Notes: generated by a model from the sequence alone, not told the origin. A stretch of 64,000 nt of DNA from Emticicia oligotrophica DSM 17448 (GCF_000263195.1 NC_018748.1:4030001-4094000), one strand, 5' to 3'. Positions 44,201-53,003 are shown, numbered from the stretch's first letter. Program-made: numbers and translations.

Positions 44201-45487
44201 TTATCTTCTTTTGTTAAACTCAATTGTATTATAACCTACAAGTTTTTCTGCCCGAGCTGTTACGGGTTTGTGGTATATGAAAATCTCATAGATATTTTGT
44301 GTTTCTCCAAAATTTCCTTCAAAATAACTCTCATCAATTGAGTTATCAGCTTTTTGAATGACAAAATCATAATTATAAACACCTTGTTTTAATAATATAG
44401 AAGTTGCATAGCCGCCAAAATTGTTATCGTAGTTCATGAGGTTATTTTTGTCTAATCGCCAATCATTAAAACTTCCATTTACATACACCTTATCGTTGTT
44501 ATTTTCTAATTCATGGGTTTTTAGTCCAAATGTTACGTAGATATAGTCGGCATCAACCGACGCCTCATTACCTTCTCGATTATCAATAACATAACTTCCA
44601 TCAAAATCATTCGACTCAATGTAAGCAGTTTCGCTACGATTATTTTGGGGGTAAATCCACATTTCATCTTCCTTACCCCGCTTTATTTGCGTTATAAATT
44701 GACCTTTATAGTTGGTGCTTCTGGAATCAAAAAATCTGAATTCATTTCCTGCAGGAAATACATTTTCGTCATTAAAAAAACGGTATTCTAGTTTTGAAGC
44801 ACTTTCATTTACACTGAATGCTTTTAGATTTCGAACCGTTCGATTCCATCTAAAGTTTTGACGAACAATAATTTTTAATTCATCACGAGGTGACATTAGT
44901 CGATAATTTCCATAATTTACTTCAAAGTCTATTTGTTGATGAGTTTTGTATTTTGATGGGGCTTGGGCTTGTCGGATAGTGCCAAAAGCTCCAACTTGAC
45001 TTTCATAAACTATAAATCTCTTGCTAAAAATTATATCATCTTTTCTTCGGCCTTTCCACGCTACCAATAAATAATTGCCCGATAGAAGTACTTTAGGAAT
45101 TTCAATTTTATAGTGATAATAAGGAATTTTCGTGCCTCTTGAAACTTGGTAATTATTCAAAACGAGGTCGTTATATTCGGGCATGTATTCAATTTCTGAA
45201 AGCACAGATTGTTTCCAATCATAAGTGCAATGCAGAATTCGAACGTGATATTGTTCGAAATTAGCATTCAAATCATCGAATTCAAGCCAAAGGTTTTTCG
45301 AATCGTTTAATGCAATAACCGGTGGATTAAGCGTTCTTGAGGCATCTCCAGCATCGCCCACAAGCGGGTATAATAATACAGTTTTAATGTTTTGTTCGTA
45401 GATGTAATCTTCAAATCGAAGGGTTTTATCTTGAGCAAATGTAGATTGAGAAAGCAGAAATAGACAATAATAAAGAATTTTTCGCAT
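44201..45487 (-). CDS. T9SS plug-type protein (DUF5103)
   Basis: A 428-residue secreted protein, signal peptide MRKILYYCLFLLSQSTFAQ from the ATG at 45487. The DUF5103 (T9SS_plug) pattern is visible: DYIYEQNIKTVLLYPLVGDAGDA, LWLEFDDLNANFEQYHVRILHCTYDW, NYQVSRGTKIPYYHYKIEIP and a C-terminal EYADYIYVTFGLK. Such proteins are proposed to close or plug the SprA-type outer-membrane pore of T9SS. It shows that the organism has a T9SS, matching the sorting tails on two other proteins here. It abuts the HTATIP2-like gene. Confidence 0.87.
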   Translation of the reverse strand: MRKILYYCLFLLSQSTFAQDKTLRFEDYIYEQNIKTVLLYPLVGDAGDASRTLNPPVIALNDSKNLWLEFDDLNANFEQYHVRILHCTYDWKQSVLSEIEYMPEYNDLVLNNYQVSRGTKIPYYHYKIEIPKVLLSGNYLLVAWKGRRKDDIIFSKRFIVYESQVGAFGTIRQAQAPSKYKTHQQIDFEVNYGNYRLMSPRDELKIIVRQNFRWNRTVRNLKAFSVNESASKLEYRFFNDENVFPAGNEFRFFDSRSTNYKGQFITQIKRGKEDEMWIYPQNNRSETAYIESNDFDGSYVIDNREGNEASVDADYIYVTFGLKTHELENNNDKVYVNGSFNDWRLDKNNLMNYDNNFGGYATSILLKQGVYNYDFVIQKADNSIDESYFEGNFGETQNIYEIFIYHKPVTARAEKLVGYNTIEFNKRR

Positions 45488-45549
45488 GGAATCATTTTTT
45501 TTCAAAACTAACGAAATTTTTGTTGAAAATATTGATGGCTTAAATAAAC

Positions 45550-45585
45550 AAATTGGGGCATAACTATTAAGTCATGCCCCAATTT
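45550..45585 (-). terminator. terminator after DUF2911 gene
   Basis: A perfect 12-bp stem (AAATTGGGGCAT with its complement) around a 12-base loop, between the DUF2911 gene and the T9SS plug gene on the minus strand. Confidence 0.88.
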
Positions 45586-45626
45586 ATTAATGAAATAGAC
45601 ATTCGGTTAATGAGAAAACCTAAGCA

Positions 45627-46505
45627 TCAGTTTTTCTTCTTCTTTGGTGTTGTTACTGAGGCAGGTGCCGCAGGAATTTTCGCTTTAATTTCGTTAATTC
45701 CTTTTTCAATACCATCTTTAAAGAATTGGTAAGAACCATCACCAGCACCTAAAGATTGAGCTTTCAATGCAAAACCTAGGGCATCAGATGATTTGCCCAG
45801 TTTATCTAAAATTTGAGCCTTAATCCAATTATTACGGAAATTCTCACGCAATGCTAAAGATTTATCAATCAAACTTAGTGCTTTTGTTAAATCCATGCCT
45901 TTTTGGAGCATATAATCGGCAGCTTGCTGGAAAGTATTAGAGGCATCCGTATTTTTCTGGTTGACTGCATTTTCAATTGAAGCAGCATTATCTACGCCAA
46001 TATTCAATGAAACTTTGGTCTTTTCCCAACTGAAATTCAACGTTGCTCCATCATCTTTTAAATCTGAGAAATCAAAAGTAAGTGTTTCAACTGGAGAAAT
46101 ATCTTGTGGACGAGCCGTAACTCTCAAAACATCATCAGCAGCATTGTAGTTTTGCTCAGTAACATCAAGTTTTTTGCTAAAAATGATTGTCCAATTTGTT
46201 TGGGTTGGAATAGACATAATCGCATATTTTCCTGCTTTCAAGGGTTGGCCTTGAACTGTGATGTCTCCAGTAAGTTCAATTTTAGTTGCGGCATTGGCAC
46301 CTGTACGATAAACTTTATCAAATGGAATAAGTTTCCCAAATATTTCACGTCCTTTTAGGGATGGACGAGAATATTCAATAGTAATTTTGTTGACTCCAAC
46401 TACTTGTGAAATTGAAGCACCTGGACTTGGAGCTGGTGTAATTTGAGCAAAAGTTAGACTGCTTGATAGTAAGCAGCTTAAAGCTAATAGTGCAATTTTT
46501 TTCAT
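45627..46505 (-). CDS. DUF2911 domain protein
   Basis: A 292-residue exported protein (signal peptide MKKIALLALSCLLSSSLTFAQ). The DUF2911 region (about 35-190) includes ITIEYSRPSLKGREIFGKLIPFDKVYRTGAN, GKYAIMSIPTQTNWTIIFSK and an ETLTFDFSDLKDDGATLNFSWEKTKVSL. A helical C-terminal part has TPR-like composition (QQAADYMLQKGMDLTKALSLIDKSLALRENFRNNWIKAQILDKLGKSSDALGFALKAQS). No function is established for this family. It lies divergent from the NUDIX gene and before a terminator. Confidence 0.9.
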   Translation of the reverse strand: MKKIALLALSCLLSSSLTFAQITPAPSPGASISQVVGVNKITIEYSRPSLKGREIFGKLIPFDKVYRTGANAATKIELTGDITVQGQPLKAGKYAIMSIPTQTNWTIIFSKKLDVTEQNYNAADDVLRVTARPQDISPVETLTFDFSDLKDDGATLNFSWEKTKVSLNIGVDNAASIENAVNQKNTDASNTFQQAADYMLQKGMDLTKALSLIDKSLALRENFRNNWIKAQILDKLGKSSDALGFALKAQSLGAGDGSYQFFKDGIEKGINEIKAKIPAAPASVTTPKKKKN

Positions 46506-46545
46506 TGTGTATATGATTTTGTTGTTTTGATGAACTAAATTCGTG

Positions 46546-46553
46546 CAAATCTA
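46546..46553 (-). promoter_or_regulatory. candidate -7 promoter box for DUF2911 gene
   Basis: TAGATTTG on the minus strand, exact TANNTTTG consensus, about 40 bases upstream of the DUF2911 ATG. It lies in the 65-bp divergent region shared with the NUDIX gene. Confidence 0.45.
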
Positions 46554-46570
46554 CGTATAAAACTCCAAGT

Positions 46571-47104
46571 ATGCACCGAAAAAAAATAATCGAATTACTC
46601 GAAAATTACCAACCAACTGATTCCAATGAATTAGCGATGAGAAACGAAACACTTGATTTTGTAAAGAAAAATGAAGATTGTTTTAAAAGAGAATTGCTTG
46701 TAGGGCACGTAACAGGCTCAGCATGGATTGTAGATGCCGAACGCAAAAATGTTTTGATGATGCACCATCGTAAACTCAACCAGTGGTTTCAGCCAGGTGG
46801 GCACTGCGATGGTGAATCTGATGTACTTAGTATAGCTTTGAAAGAGGCGAATGAAGAAACAGGCTTACAAAACTTTAAGATTGTAAGTGAAGAAATTTTT
46901 GATGTTGATGTGCACCTCATTCCAGAACGAAAAGGAATTCCAGCACATTATCATTATGATATTAGATTTTTATTGGAAGCTGATAAAAGAGAAACTTTGG
47001 TAGTCACGGAAGAGTCGAATGATTTGGCTTGGGTTTCTTTAGAAAAGATTGCTGAATATAATAATTCGGAATCGATTTTAAGAATGGCAAGGAAAATTTC
47101 ATGA
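46571..47104 (+). CDS. NUDIX hydrolase
   Basis: A 177-residue NUDIX pyrophosphohydrolase. The NUDIX box reads GGHCDGESDVLSIALKEANEETGL (the usual Arg-Glu pair is Lys-Glu), with the QPGGHC strand ahead of it and a long loop containing IPAHYHYDIRFLLEA. It probably clears a damaged nucleotide or dinucleotide. The exact substrate is not readable. It converges on a subtilase gene, and the two share a bidirectional hairpin. It lies 65 bp from the divergent DUF2911 gene. Confidence 0.93.
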   Translation: MHRKKIIELLENYQPTDSNELAMRNETLDFVKKNEDCFKRELLVGHVTGSAWIVDAERKNVLMMHHRKLNQWFQPGGHCDGESDVLSIALKEANEETGLQNFKIVSEEIFDVDVHLIPERKGIPAHYHYDIRFLLEADKRETLVVTEESNDLAWVSLEKIAEYNNSESILRMARKIS

Positions 47105-47144
47105 AAAAATCCCTATGAGCATAGCAAACTCATAGGGATTTTTT
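47104..47144. terminator. bidirectional terminator between NUDIX and subtilase genes
   Basis: A perfect 16-bp stem (AAAAAATCCCTATGAG with its complement) around a 9-base loop. It fills the gap between two convergent genes. Confidence 0.93.
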
Positions 47145-47146
47145 AT

Positions 47147-48784
47147 TTATCTAACTATTTTAGTAGAATATTGTAAATTTTCGGCTGTTACTTTCAATAT
47201 TACATTTGCTAAAGGTAATTCATTCAGCATTGGCAATGTAATTTTACTTTCTTTTGTAGTAATGCTCCAAAGAGTTTTTCCCGAAAAATCAGTAATTGAG
47301 TATTCAAAATTAGTTCCTGCATCATTCTTTAAAACCCAAACCTTAGTCGAACTTCCATCATTAATTGGATTTGGAAATACCATTACTTCTTGACCTGATT
47401 TTTTTAATTCATTAATAAGCGATTCTAATTCTGCTAATTCGTAGGCTTTATCAAAGTTGGGAATCCCATAGCCAATTCTATTATCAGGATTGATATATTG
47501 AGTAGCCGAACGAATGAGATAATCTCTGATTTGCATATTACTAAGCGATGGAAATGCCTGCCATAAACTTGCAGCAAATCCTGCAATTAAAGGAGAAGAA
47601 AAAGATGTACCATTGCTAGTTCCAATACTTCCATTTGTTCCACCAATGATTGTGCCAGCACCTTGAGCCGATAATTCTGGTTTTATTCTACCATCGAAAG
47701 ATGGTCCATAAGAACTAAAAGAAGCCACATTTAAAGTACTTCCCACTGCACCAACCGCAATGATTGAGTCAGCGTCTGCCGGAGTACCAATATATTTCCA
47801 GGCACTTGAACCTTCGTTGCCTGCTGAGGCAACCACCAAAATTCCTGCTTGGGCTGCCCAGTCTGCCGCACGGGTGGCCAATGCACGGTCACCATTCATG
47901 TCAGAATACTTATAATTTTGTGCAGGATTATCGAAAGTTGAATAGCCCAGAGATGTATTTATTACATCAACACCAACACTATCCGCCATTTCTGCACCAA
48001 ATAACCAGTTGGCTTCTTCTCTTTTGGTTTCTGAACTAACATCTTCAGTAGTTAATAAAAGATAGCTCGCTTTGTAGGCTGTTCCAACTATTCTACCAAT
48101 TTCATAGGCCGCCATGCAAGAAAGCACGTTGGTGCCATGACTGTGGTCGTTGTAAACATTTGTTTCATTATTTACAAAATCCCAAGTGCCAATAACTCTT
48201 TTATCACTGAATAGGTCGTTGAAAAATGAGAGTTTATTAGCATTTAAAAAACCAGAATCCAGAACCCCAATCAGCATGCCTTCGCCTTTATAACCTTTGC
48301 TGTGCATTTTATCAGCCCCAAGCATTGCTAATTGATTTTGTGATAGACCATTATCTGTTATTTCTTCATTTTCAAACTTATTTCTTGTCTGAGTACCTTG
48401 GTTTTCATTACTCTGACGGGCATTTCTAATATCACCTTTTCCTTCTAATCCTTTCACAAAAGAAAGATTTAGAATCTTTGCTAGCGTGTTTTCATCTGTT
48501 TGTATTAAAGCCCCATTTATCCACCGAGACTTGTACAAAACTTTGGCACCAGTTTTAGCTATTTCTGACAAATAATTGGGGTTAGGAGGGAGGTCTCGTT
48601 CAGTAATTGCTATTTTTTGTTTTTCGCGTCTTTTGATTGAGCGTTCAGACAAAAATTCTTTTGGGCGAGTAATAGAATATGGAGAATTGGATTTATCCTT
48701 AAACAATACAAGATATTGATTTTGGGCAGATATAGATAGTTGAATTGTCGTGAGAAGCAATAGGCTTAGTAAAATCCTTTTCAT
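47147..48784 (-). CDS. S8 family subtilisin-like peptidase with T9SS tail
   Basis: A 545-residue secreted serine protease. Signal peptide near SISAQN, a propeptide-like segment (about 22-140), and the catalytic triad Asp176 (VLDSGF), His216 (HSHGTN) and Ser394 (GTSFSSPLIAG), plus the oxyanion Asn in ASAGNEG. The last part (EVMVFPNPINDGSS, YSITDFSGKTLW, YSTKIVR) is a T9SS type A sorting domain, so the protease is secreted or anchored by that system. It is a single gene, convergent with the NUDIX gene and downstream of a hairpin after mnmA. Confidence 0.94.
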   Translation of the reverse strand: MKRILLSLLLLTTIQLSISAQNQYLVLFKDKSNSPYSITRPKEFLSERSIKRREKQKIAITERDLPPNPNYLSEIAKTGAKVLYKSRWINGALIQTDENTLAKILNLSFVKGLEGKGDIRNARQSNENQGTQTRNKFENEEITDNGLSQNQLAMLGADKMHSKGYKGEGMLIGVLDSGFLNANKLSFFNDLFSDKRVIGTWDFVNNETNVYNDHSHGTNVLSCMAAYEIGRIVGTAYKASYLLLTTEDVSSETKREEANWLFGAEMADSVGVDVINTSLGYSTFDNPAQNYKYSDMNGDRALATRAADWAAQAGILVVASAGNEGSSAWKYIGTPADADSIIAVGAVGSTLNVASFSSYGPSFDGRIKPELSAQGAGTIIGGTNGSIGTSNGTSFSSPLIAGFAASLWQAFPSLSNMQIRDYLIRSATQYINPDNRIGYGIPNFDKAYELAELESLINELKKSGQEVMVFPNPINDGSSTKVWVLKNDAGTNFEYSITDFSGKTLWSITTKESKITLPMLNELPLANVILKVTAENLQYSTKIVR

Positions 48785-48863
48785 AAGTTAAATTTGTTTC
48801 ATTAGCATAACGAAGGAAACTGACAAATCTTTTGTGCAGGGAAGTAAGGAAGTTATATTTTTG

Positions 48864-48893
48864 ATGGAGATACAAACAAACTTGTATCTCCAT
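48864..48893 (-). terminator. terminator after mnmA
   Basis: A perfect 12-bp stem (ATGGAGATACAA with its complement) around a 6-base loop. The T-tract that follows is short (CAAAAATA on the minus strand), so strength is moderate. Confidence 0.75.
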
Positions 48894-48901
48894 TGAAAAA
48901 A

Positions 48902-50041
48902 TTATTGGTTATTTGAAAGCATTTGTTCAAAAATAGAGTCTTTATTGAAAGCTTTCATTATCCAACCGCCACCAACAACATCATCTCCTTCGTAGAAAAC
49001 TGCTGCCTGACCTGGTGCAATACCACTAACTGGCTCACTAAATAATACTCGCATTTTATCACCTTCTAGAGTAATTGTTGCGGGCGAACCTTCGTGTTTA
49101 TATCTTACTTTGGTGGTTGTTTCTAAGGTTTGTCCATTTAAGTCAGGGTACTTTTGCATTACCAGTTTTCCTACCATCATACCGTCTTTGTCTAATGACT
49201 TTTCGGGGCCAAGTACAACTTCATTGGTATCTTTTCTAATTTCTGTTACAAACATTGGTTGGCCAAAGGCAACACCGAGACCTTTTCTTTGTCCGATTGT
49301 ATAAAAAGGATATCCTTCATGTTTGCCAACAACTTTGCCGTTTTCCAGTACATAATTACCCCCTTTTACTCTCTCTTCCAAACCTTCAACTCTTCGTTTC
49401 AAAAATCCTCGATAATCATTGTCGGGTACAAAACAAATTTCATACGATTCTTTTTTGTTGACTAAATCATAGAATTGTTTTTCAGTAGCCATTTCCCTAA
49501 TTTCCGATTTTCTCAAATGACCTAATGGAAGTTTGGTACGAGAAAGGCTTTCTTGTGAAACTCCCCAAAGTACATAACTTTGGTCTTTCAGGGTATCAAT
49601 TCCTTTCGAAATAATGTATCTTGAATTTTCTTGACGAATATTTGCGTAGTGGCCAGTTGCAATAAATTCACAATCTAATTTATCAGCACGGCGAAGAAGT
49701 GCATCCCATTTGATATGAGTATTACACAAAACACAAGGATTTGGTGTACGACCTTCTAGGTATTCTCCTGTGAAATGGTCAATGACATAATCGCCAAATT
49801 CATCTCTAATATCTAATATATAATGTGGAAACCCTAAATTTACGGCAATGTTTCTTGCATCATTGATTGAATCAAGACTACAACAGCCAGTTTCTTTTTT
49901 ACTACCACCCGATGAAGCATAATCCCATGTTTTCATGGTCATGCCAATAACTTCGTAACCTTCTTCATGGAGCATAACTGCTGCCAATGAACTGTCAATG
50001 CCACCACTCATGGCGACTAAAATTCTTCCGTGTTTGCTCAT
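48902..50041 (-). CDS. mnmA: tRNA-specific 2-thiouridylase
   Basis: MnmA adds sulfur to U34 of tRNA-Lys, -Glu and -Gln. The 379-residue protein starts MSKHGRILVAMSGGIDSSLA, whose PP-loop SGGIDSS lies at 12-18, and has catalytic Cys103 in NPCVLCN and Cys203 in YEICFVPDNDYRGFL, spaced as in E. coli. The central domain FYTIGQRKGLGVAFGQP and the C-terminal KVRYKHEGSPATITL are typical. Full length. It is a single gene with no sulfur-relay partner beside it. Confidence 0.97.
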   Translation of the reverse strand: MSKHGRILVAMSGGIDSSLAAVMLHEEGYEVIGMTMKTWDYASSGGSKKETGCCSLDSINDARNIAVNLGFPHYILDIRDEFGDYVIDHFTGEYLEGRTPNPCVLCNTHIKWDALLRRADKLDCEFIATGHYANIRQENSRYIISKGIDTLKDQSYVLWGVSQESLSRTKLPLGHLRKSEIREMATEKQFYDLVNKKESYEICFVPDNDYRGFLKRRVEGLEERVKGGNYVLENGKVVGKHEGYPFYTIGQRKGLGVAFGQPMFVTEIRKDTNEVVLGPEKSLDKDGMMVGKLVMQKYPDLNGQTLETTTKVRYKHEGSPATITLEGDKMRVLFSEPVSGIAPGQAAVFYEGDDVVGGGWIMKAFNKDSIFEQMLSNNQ

Positions 50042-50224
50042 GTTGCCGACTGCGAGGATTCAAGGTCCTCCGTTAAAATTAATAATAAACTACAAAATTA
50101 CTTAACAGAATTTGATTATGAATAGTTCTGAGGTAATTTTGAGCCAAATAATTAGAATTGAACCTAATTCAATTACTGAGCGAAGTAGAAGTGATTGACT
50201 CAGGTTACGTAAATTGTAAAGATA

Positions 50225-50827
50225 ATGTCATTAAAAACTCTTGTAAAAGTTAGTAATATAACCAATTTATCCGATGCCCGATATTGTGCAGGAATGGGTG
50301 TGGAAATGATTGGCTTTGTGATGGATACTGCCTCGGTTGATTATGTTGCTCCAGAAAAGATGAAAGAAATCAAATCTTGGGTGGCTGGTATTCAAACGGT
50401 TGGAGAAACTAAATGTGGCGATTTGCAAGAAATCAAAAATATGATTGCTAATTATGAAATTGATGTTTTACAAATTTCAGAAGTAGCACTTTTACCACAA
50501 ATTGTTGATTTTGGCAAGCCAATTATATTAAAGTTAGAATTTGACTCAGCTTATTTTGAAGAAAATCTCGAAAGATATGCATCATTCGTTGAGTTCTTCT
50601 TAGTTGATGGAACTGAACTTTCAGATTTTGCTCGTTATACAATTAAAGAATATGCATTTAATTATCCAATTGTCTTAGATTTTGGAATTACTTCTGAAAA
50701 TGTCATGGAGTTAGTTTCTGAAATGAATATTAAGGGAATTGCTTTGAAAGGTACCAATGAGATTCGTCCGGGTTACAAAGATTATGATGAATTGAGTGAA
50801 ATATTAGAGCTTTTGGAAGAAGATTGA
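50225..50827 (+). CDS. TrpF-like (phosphoribosylanthranilate isomerase) homologue with altered active site
   Basis: A 200-residue protein that aligns with TrpF over its TIM-barrel: LVKVSNITNLSDARYCAGMGVEMIGFVM at the start, an FFLVDGTELSDFARY strand and IVLDFGITSENVMEL, GIALKGTNEIRPGYKDYDEL near the C-terminus. In real TrpF the N-terminal strand reads K-V-C-G-I-T with a catalytic Cys; here it is K-V-S-N-I-T, so Cys is replaced by Ser and Gly by Asn. The LLDS acid and the SPR(Y) loop are not visible either. No other trp gene is near. It may be a non-enzymatic relative or a new enzyme. A weak hairpin follows. Confidence 0.72.
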   Translation: MSLKTLVKVSNITNLSDARYCAGMGVEMIGFVMDTASVDYVAPEKMKEIKSWVAGIQTVGETKCGDLQEIKNMIANYEIDVLQISEVALLPQIVDFGKPIILKLEFDSAYFEENLERYASFVEFFLVDGTELSDFARYTIKEYAFNYPIVLDFGITSENVMELVSEMNIKGIALKGTNEIRPGYKDYDELSEILELLEED

Positions 50828-50837
50828 TGTTTTCTGT

Positions 50838-50871
50838 TTGGTGAAGATAGGGGTTGCTTATCTTCACCGAA
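50838..50871 (+). terminator. hairpin after the TrpF-like gene
   Basis: A 12-bp stem (TTGGTGAAGATA with TATCTTCACCGAA, one terminal mismatch) around a 9-base loop, followed by an A/T-rich but T-poor stretch (ATATTTTATA). Terminator likely but not strong. Confidence 0.6.
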
Positions 50872-51040
50872 TATTTTATAAGTGTATTTTTTGACTGAAA
50901 TTTCCTTTTATACATTTCCACTCCACACAATATTTGACCACTCTTCCGATTGTTTCTCAAAATCTTCATTAAAAAAATCCCTTTGACATTATTTTTTTCC
51001 ATTCATGTAGTTTGTATTACATAGTACCGTCTTTCGCCTA

Positions 51041-51048
51041 TATCTTTG
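51041..51048 (+). promoter_or_regulatory. candidate -7 promoter box for the pspC-like genes
   Basis: TATCTTTG, exact TANNTTTG consensus, 69 bases before the first PspC ATG at 51117. An upstream TTTG is 26 bases away, too far for the usual -33. Confidence 0.42.
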
Positions 51049-51116
51049 TTTCATCAATCACAACAACAAGTGGTTTGATAGAAAAAAAGAAAACAAAAAT
51101 TAAAAATATTACTACA

Positions 51117-51338
51117 ATGGAAAAGCGACTTTATAGAATTAAATCAAACAAAATGATTGGTGGTGTAGCAGCTGGTTTAGCTGAGTATTTCAATCTCGAT
51201 GTAACACTTGTACGTGTATTATTAGTATTAGCATTTTTTGCTCCAATACCTGCCATCATACCTTACATTGTTCTTTGGATAATCATGCCAACGAAAGAAT
51301 CGTTAATCTCAAATGTTAATTACACATCTGTTAGTTAA
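51117..51338 (+). CDS. PspC domain protein 1 (stand-alone)
   Basis: A 73-residue PspC domain protein. I start at the ATG at 51117 because its first residues MEKRLYRIK equal those of the next gene, and the longer frame would add 35 residues that are not conserved. The PspC motif is clear: MIGGVAAGLAEYFNLDVTLVRVLLVLAFFAP followed by IPYIVLWIIMP, a helix and a TM segment. PspC proteins act with PspA/PspB in envelope stress, though here no pspA is adjacent. The first 23 bases are identical to those of the second PspC gene, pointing to a tandem duplication. Confidence 0.88.
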   Translation: MEKRLYRIKSNKMIGGVAAGLAEYFNLDVTLVRVLLVLAFFAPIPAIIPYIVLWIIMPTKESLISNVNYTSVS

Positions 51339-51353
51339 CTATAATATGAGCAA

Positions 51354-51375
51354 GGTTGCGGTTTTGACCGCAACC
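51354..51375 (+). other. GC-rich hairpin between two pspC genes
   Basis: A perfect 9-bp stem (GGTTGCGGT with ACCGCAACC) with a 4-base TTTG loop, 15 bp past the first PspC stop. No T-run follows, so it could be an mRNA-stabilising or attenuating structure rather than a terminator. Confidence 0.5.
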
Positions 51376-51432
51376 TATATCTAACAACAAAAATATACTA
51401 TTCTAAAAAAATCCTCAATTGAGGTAAAAAAT

Positions 51433-51930
51433 ATGGAAAAGCGACTTTATAGAATCAAAAATAAGGGTGCATTATTAGGAGGGGTTTCGCAGGGTTTATC
51501 TGAATATTTTAATATAGATGTTACACTAATTCGTGTAGTTTTTGTATTATTGTTTTTCACTCCAGTACCAGCTTTTTTTGCTTATTTTATACTTTGGGTA
51601 GTGTTACCAGTAAAATATGATTATGGTTATGCTGGCGTTTCGGAAGTTTACAACTCAACTAATGATATAAATTCTCAATCGGGCGAAACGTCCTCAAATT
51701 TTAATTTTATGAGCAGAAACAATCAGAACAACAATTTAGTAGGTGGAGCTATCCTTATTATTTTGGGTATCATCTTCTCGTTCAAAACATTTTTCCACAT
51801 TAATTTATTCCATTATATCGGACAAATGTGGCCTTTAATCTTAGTAGGAATTGGCGTTTGGCTTATCATTAAAGATAAGAAAGACGATAACTTTACTAAC
51901 TTTACCAACAACGATTCTACAAATTTGTAA
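51433..51930 (+). CDS. PspC domain protein 2 with C-terminal LiaI-like segment
   Basis: A 165-residue protein. Residues 1-62 repeat the PspC domain (MEKRLYRIK, LLGGVSQGLSEYFNIDVTLIRVVFVLLFFTP, FILWVVLPV), then comes a Ser/Asn/Gln-rich linker (about 66-102) and a two-helix LiaI/DUF5668-like membrane segment (NLVGGAILIILGIIFSFKTFF and MWPLILVGIGVWLIIK). Its PspC half is close to the preceding gene, while its membrane part resembles the start of the following gene, so it bridges the two. It belongs to a plus-strand cluster with a hairpin before and a terminator after. Confidence 0.85.
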   Translation: MEKRLYRIKNKGALLGGVSQGLSEYFNIDVTLIRVVFVLLFFTPVPAFFAYFILWVVLPVKYDYGYAGVSEVYNSTNDINSQSGETSSNFNFMSRNNQNNNLVGGAILIILGIIFSFKTFFHINLFHYIGQMWPLILVGIGVWLIIKDKKDDNFTNFTNNDSTNL

Positions 51931-51934
51931 TAAA

Positions 51935-51975
51935 GAAAAACCTGTGAGGTAAATCGAAACTTTACAGGTTTTTTC
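51935..51975 (+). terminator. terminator after second pspC gene
   Basis: An 11-bp stem (GAAAAACCTGT with ACAGGTTTTTTC) with additional pairing inside and a T-run after. It lies between the second PspC gene and the LiaF-like gene, so read-through or a second promoter is needed for the latter. Confidence 0.82.
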
Positions 51976-52001
51976 TTTCTAAACCATAAAATTTAATCAA
52001 G

Positions 52002-53003
52002 ATGGACAAAAAAGGTAATATATTTTGGGGTGCGGTGCTAATCGTACTTGGATTCTTATTTCTTGGGACAAATCTAGATTGGTTCCACCTCAATTGGTCT
52101 TTTAGAAAAATAGCACAGTTTTGGCCAATTATGTTGATATTGGCAGGTGTTGCGGCATTTTTTAATCCTCGTAGAAGTGTTTACAATGCAACATCGGCTC
52201 TTCTCATTGCTTTTGCTATTCCTCTCGGAATTTTTACGTGTGTTGATGATGGTGTAAAAGAGATTAAGGATGAAATAAGCGATGGAATTAATATCGACAT
52301 CGATGATGAGGATAATGATAATTATTCGGCTAATTCTGATACTACCGTTGGCGACAGAAACAAACAGTATTTTGCTGTTGAGCTTACACCCGAGGTAAAA
52401 GAAGCTACTTTGAAATTAGGTGGTGGTGCGGCTGAATTTGACTTGGAAGAATCAAAAGGTCGTTTGTTTGAAGCTACTACCTTGCTAAGTTTCAAGAATG
52501 GTTATACTTTAGAGGAAGAAACAGAAGGAAGTTCGAAAATCATTAATTTCGAAATGAAGGATAAAAAGGGTAAAGACTTCAAGTTTAATTTTGATGATGA
52601 CAACAAAATAGATAACGATGTTATATTGAAACTCAGTACTTCACCGATTTGGAATATTGATATGGGTATCGGTGCTGGCGAAGTTGATTTTGATTTTAGT
52701 AATTACAAAGTCAGAAAACTTGATATTGAAGCAGGAGCTGCTTCTATTGATATTAAGTTAGGAGATAAACACGAAAACGTTGATGTTGACATTGAATCGG
52801 GTGTGGCAAGTGTGAAAATCAGAGTTCCAGAAAGTGTTGGTTGCCAGATAAAAATGGATGGTGCGTTTAATGCCAAAGATTTTGATAATTTCGAGAAAGT
52901 TCGTTCAGGTTTATGGCAAACGAAAGGTTACGATAAAGCAACCAAAAAAATTAATTTAAATGTTGATAGTGGAATGTCATCATTGAAAGTTGACCGTTAT
53001 TAA
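52002..53003 (+). CDS. LiaF-like/toastrack membrane protein
   Basis: A 333-residue protein. The N-terminal membrane region has the DUF5668/LiaI-LiaF-type helix pair (NIFWGAVLIVLGFLFLG and FWPIMLILAGVAAFF), very similar to the last segment of the preceding PspC protein, and a third helix (LIAFAIPLGIFTCV). A short acidic segment (about 88-120) is followed by a beta-helical toastrack domain (about 125-333) with repeats such as LKLGGGAAEFDLEES, MGIGAGEVDFDFSNYKVRKLDI and VDIESGVASVKIRVP. LiaF proteins inhibit or relay cell-wall stress signals. No LiaRS pair lies next to it. Confidence 0.83.
   Translation: MDKKGNIFWGAVLIVLGFLFLGTNLDWFHLNWSFRKIAQFWPIMLILAGVAAFFNPRRSVYNATSALLIAFAIPLGIFTCVDDGVKEIKDEISDGINIDIDDEDNDNYSANSDTTVGDRNKQYFAVELTPEVKEATLKLGGGAAEFDLEESKGRLFEATTLLSFKNGYTLEEETEGSSKIINFEMKDKKGKDFKFNFDDDNKIDNDVILKLSTSPIWNIDMGIGAGEVDFDFSNYKVRKLDIEAGAASIDIKLGDKHENVDVDIESGVASVKIRVPESVGCQIKMDGAFNAKDFDNFEKVRSGLWQTKGYDKATKKINLNVDSGMSSLKVDRY

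Noticed and set aside
50838-50871. Riboswitch or leader peptide upstream of the pspC genes
   Set aside because: Only a simple hairpin and no conserved aptamer pattern; it fits a terminator of the preceding gene.
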